Assembly (NCBI GenBank): GCA_963932465.1
Contig: OZ010792.1
Location: forward strand, 15,207,701 to 15,271,700
Direction of reading: 5' to 3'
From: Maratus speciosus
Taxonomy: Eukaryota > Arthropoda > Arachnida > Araneae > Salticidae
Length of the DNA: 64,000 bases
A model generated the notes under the pieces. The model was given only the letters and a program-made list of their open reading frames with translations, ran no database searches and had not been told where the DNA came from. Below, one piece after another: positions 61,187 to 64,000 of the stretch (positions within the stretch are counted from its first letter, which is position 1; every line of letters begins with the position of its first letter). Position numbers and translations under genes: made by a program.

Positions 61187-64000
61187 ATGGATAAGCCTGA
61201 TAAGCTTAAAAGTAAAGGAGCTACCGTTCGCGCGGCAGTTACAAAATTAATCTCAAAATGTGATACATTATTATCTGTTGATATTGATAAAACTGATTGC
61301 GATTCTTTAATGGAATCATTAGAGCTCGTAAATGAAAAGGAATCTCAACTAAAGGAATTAGATTCCGAAATAGATGAGCTAATTCAGAAAAAACTGAATG
61401 TGAAAAAGAACTAAAATCGGTAGAAGAATATTCTGAAAAAATATCAAGTTTGAAATTTAAAATTAAGATGAGGCTTAAAAAATGTAAAATCGAAACTGAA
61501 CCAAAAGTTTTACTAGAATCAAGTAACGGTTCAAAAATCAGAAGTAAACCAGTTTCGGCAGTGAAGCTTCCTAAACTTAACATAGAAAAATTTTCTGGTG
61601 ATGCAAGCCAGTTCTTAGATTTTTTAAATTTATTTACTAGTGCGATAGATTCAAACGAATCGTTATCAAAAATTGAAAAATTCCAATATCTGAAATCTTT
61701 GTTGTCTGGTCCTGCATATAATATTGTAGCTGGTTTTGAACTGACAGATCAAAATTATTCAACGTGTTCGAAGTTGTTAGAAGAGAGGTATGGTAAGCGG
61801 GAAAATATCATAAACTGTTACATGAACAAAATTCTAAATCTTGAACCAGTGAAATCCACTAACAATGTTACTTCTTTAAGGAAGCTGTACGATAATATTG
61901 AAACTAGTATGAGAAATCTTGATGCGTTAGGAGTAAAATCAGGCTCTTACGGCCATTTATTACTACCCATTTTATTAAGGTTATTACCAGAAAATTTGAT
62001 ACTAGATTTCCATCGAAAAGGTGACCCCGATAAGGACTGTGAAGTCACCGATTTAATAAATTTTATTAAAACGGAACTAAGATGCCGGGAAGCTACTAAT
62101 TTAGTAAATAATTCCCAAAGCAAGGCTTATGAAAATTTTAAAACCAAATATGAAAATACTTCAAGTAAATATCAAAATTTTCCGCAAAAGAAAAATATAC
62201 CTTCAGCTGCTGCTTTAAATACATCTACAAAACAGTTTTGCATATTTTGAAAGTCTTCTGATCATGTAGGACTAAATTGTTCAGAATTCACTGATGAACA
62301 AAAACGATATAAATTAAAGAAAGAAGGTCGCTGTTAAAGATGCTGTTATAGGTCGCATTTGTCTGCAAATTGTAGAACAAAAATTAACCCTTGTTCCAAA
62401 TGTGGTAACACTACCCATAGTCATTTGTTTTGTTTTAAAGAAACAGCGAAAGAAAATCCTGAAAAAGAAATGAAAGGTGCAATTGTATCTATGATGTCGG
62501 AACAAAAATATAAACAAAATAAAGCAACATTATTGCAGACTTGTACAGTTTCTGTGTCTGCTGGTAAGGAATGCTTGTTGGCTCGCGTTTTATGTGATAG
62601 TGGTTCAGAAAAATGCTTCGTGAAGAGATCTCTAGTACAAAAATTAAAATTGAAGCCATTGCGAAGAGAAAATTTAATAGTTTATCCTTTTGGGCGGAGA
62701 CACCCGTATGAATCTTGTTATGAAGTAGTTGCTCTAGAATTATCCAGTGTTGTGCTACCTATTAACTCGATAAATATCGAAGCTCTTGTGGTTGATAATA
62801 TAACTGGAGCTTCTGTGAAAACCATAGAACCAGAACTTCTAGACATAATGAGAACAAGAGGCTTTAAGCCTGTTGATACAGGTCTTGAACAGGAAATAAA
62901 TATTCTGCTAGGGTCTGACTTTTTGTGGAAAATATTAAAGGGAATCGAGGGAAAATTGACAAAGGAATTATACGTTGCAGAAACTATTTTCGGTCATACG
63001 GTGCAAGGGCAGATAGAGTCGAATAAAAAAGAAGTAGCTTGTTTGCGTGTTTCAGTTGAAAATATAAATACTCAGCTGAAAGCATTTTGTGATCTTGAAG
63101 CAATTGGCATTGCTGAAAGCAATGAAAAGAACATTACCGATCTTGAAGTAATAAAAGAATTTAAAGAAAATTTAAAATTCGTAAATGGGCGTTATGAAAC
63201 AAAATTATTGTGGAAAAATTCTCGTGAATTGCTTAGAAATAATCTTGAAGTAGCAAAGAAGCGGGTTTCTAGTTTAGAAAATAAATTCTTGAAAAACGAT
63301 TCTTTAATTAAGGAATATAGCTCCATTTTGCTAGAGCAGTTTAATGAGGGTGTAATAGAATTGTGCACCGAGAAACATTCTAATAATTCCTATTACATGC
63401 CACACAGTCCTGTTATCCGTGACGACAAAACTACAACAAAAATGCGTATAATCTATGATGCTTCTTCCAAATATGATGATTCTCTATCATTAAACGAATG
63501 TTTGTATCATGTCCCTAACTTGAATTCTAATGTTTTAGATGATGAAAACATTCCTGTTTCGAGTTTCGAACCCCCAAATACTTCCTTGAAAATTTTAGGA
63601 TTGATCTGGAAGAATACAGAAGATAAATTAGGACTAGAATTACGACAATTGTTAGAAAATTTAAGCAATGATTCTTGTACAAAACGGAACGTTTTGAAAA
63701 TTGCAACTATGTTCTTTGATTCAGCCGGATTTATTGCCTCTTTTGTTTCTGGTGAACTAGAAAATGATTGGCAAAATTGGCTTTCAGAAATCCCTGATCT
63801 CGCTCACTTGAAAATTCCCTGGCAGTATTTTAGCAACCTGATCATGGAAAAGGAGCATCTCCAATTGCATGTTTTTCCTGATGCTAACCCTAATGTGTAT
63901 GTTCCTGAATTTCTTTCCTTGCTTGAAAATCAGTGGCCTAGGGTTAAAATTGCTGCATCTCGATTACCTGATGTTTCTGAAGAGAAGTCTAAAAAAGCAG
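61187..64000 (+). pseudogene. BEL/Pao gag-pol polyprotein, decayed, reverse transcriptase core deleted
   Basis: It starts MDKPDKLKSKGATVRAAVTK. A frameshift lies near 61390, in an A-run. The gag core follows (KLPKLNIEKFSGDASQFLDF; KFQYLKSLLSGPAYNIVAGF), then zinc-knuckle sequence broken by stops at 62248-62250 and 62335-62337, and the retropepsin site VLCDSGSEKCFV (about 62590-62625). The linker LLGSDFLWKIL and the start of the reverse transcriptase (YYMPHSPVIRDD, MRIIYDASSKYDDSLSLNE) come next. Then the frame jumps to the post-palm segment (SLKILGLIWKNTEDKLGLEL, VLKIATMFFDSAGFI) and RNase H-like LHVFPDANP. The palm with its catalytic aspartates is missing (junction about 63510-63560). It is open at the window edge; integrase would lie beyond. 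Confidence 0.92.

Overview
The window is AT-rich eukaryotic DNA with no recognisable host gene. Almost everything I can identify is transposable-element sequence, old repeats or satellite-like arrays. The mix of Copia and BEL/Pao LTR elements, Penelope-like elements, a Jockey/CR1-like gag, piggyBac, hAT and pogo/Tigger elements suggests an arthropod. A chelicerate such as a spider is my guess, at low confidence, because there is no host gene or rRNA to place it. The background is made of degenerate repeats that recur in both orientations (about 2.6-3.1, 7.2-9.6, 22.7-23.6, 25.9-26.2, 38.0-38.3, 39.4-40.3, 47.6-48.0 and 56.5-58.6 kb).

Layout. 1-2600: the 5' half of a Copia element on the minus strand, with an uninterrupted gag-pol frame, a tRNA-iMet primer site and probable LTR. 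5.2-6.9 kb: three TTAA-bounded MITEs. 9.7-10.3 kb: two hairpins, the second carrying a tRNA-like sequence. 11.8-14.7 kb: a DNA element with roughly 400-bp inverted repeats and a decayed ORF of an uncharacterised family. 15-18 kb: a degenerate array split by a 1.2-kb decayed piggyBac element. 18.1-19.4 kb: a hAT MITE inside the end of a TTAA MITE, then a palindrome with hammerhead-like motifs. 22.8-25.9 kb: MITEs and an exact 145-bp array. 26.3-33.4 kb: Tigger remnants and a roughly 146-bp array between long inverted arms. 36.8-39.3 kb: paralogous copies of 47.2-47.7 and 57.7-59.2 kb that serve as empty sites for MITE insertions. 40.4-44.7 kb: a gag-only non-LTR element with a Penelope-like element inserted, flanked by a 12-bp duplication. 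45-48 kb: more MITEs. 47.9-51.2 kb: a second Penelope-like element. 51.3-51.8 kb: a foldback element with two tRNA-like sequences. 51.9-53.9 kb: a pogo/Tigger element with TA duplication. 54-56.5 kb: two more arrays of about 145-155 bp. 58.6-60.1 kb: nested TTAA MITEs and the 5' part of a piggyBac element. 60.5-64 kb: a BEL/Pao element lacking the reverse transcriptase core.

The most interesting signals are these. (1) MITEs with hAT-like ends and MITEs with piggyBac-like TTAA ends share the same inner arms, in two separate families. (2) Foldback elements carry 71-nt tRNA cloverleafs with a common leader. (3) Three Penelope-type palindromes carry hammerhead-like cores that all have the same one-nucleotide deviation. 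(4) Several unrelated arrays share a repeat length of about 145 bp. (5) The window contains its own empty sites, which demonstrate TTAA and TA target duplication.

All claims come from reading the sequence and recalled family knowledge. No search, alignment program or folding program was run. Outer limits of old repeats are approximate.
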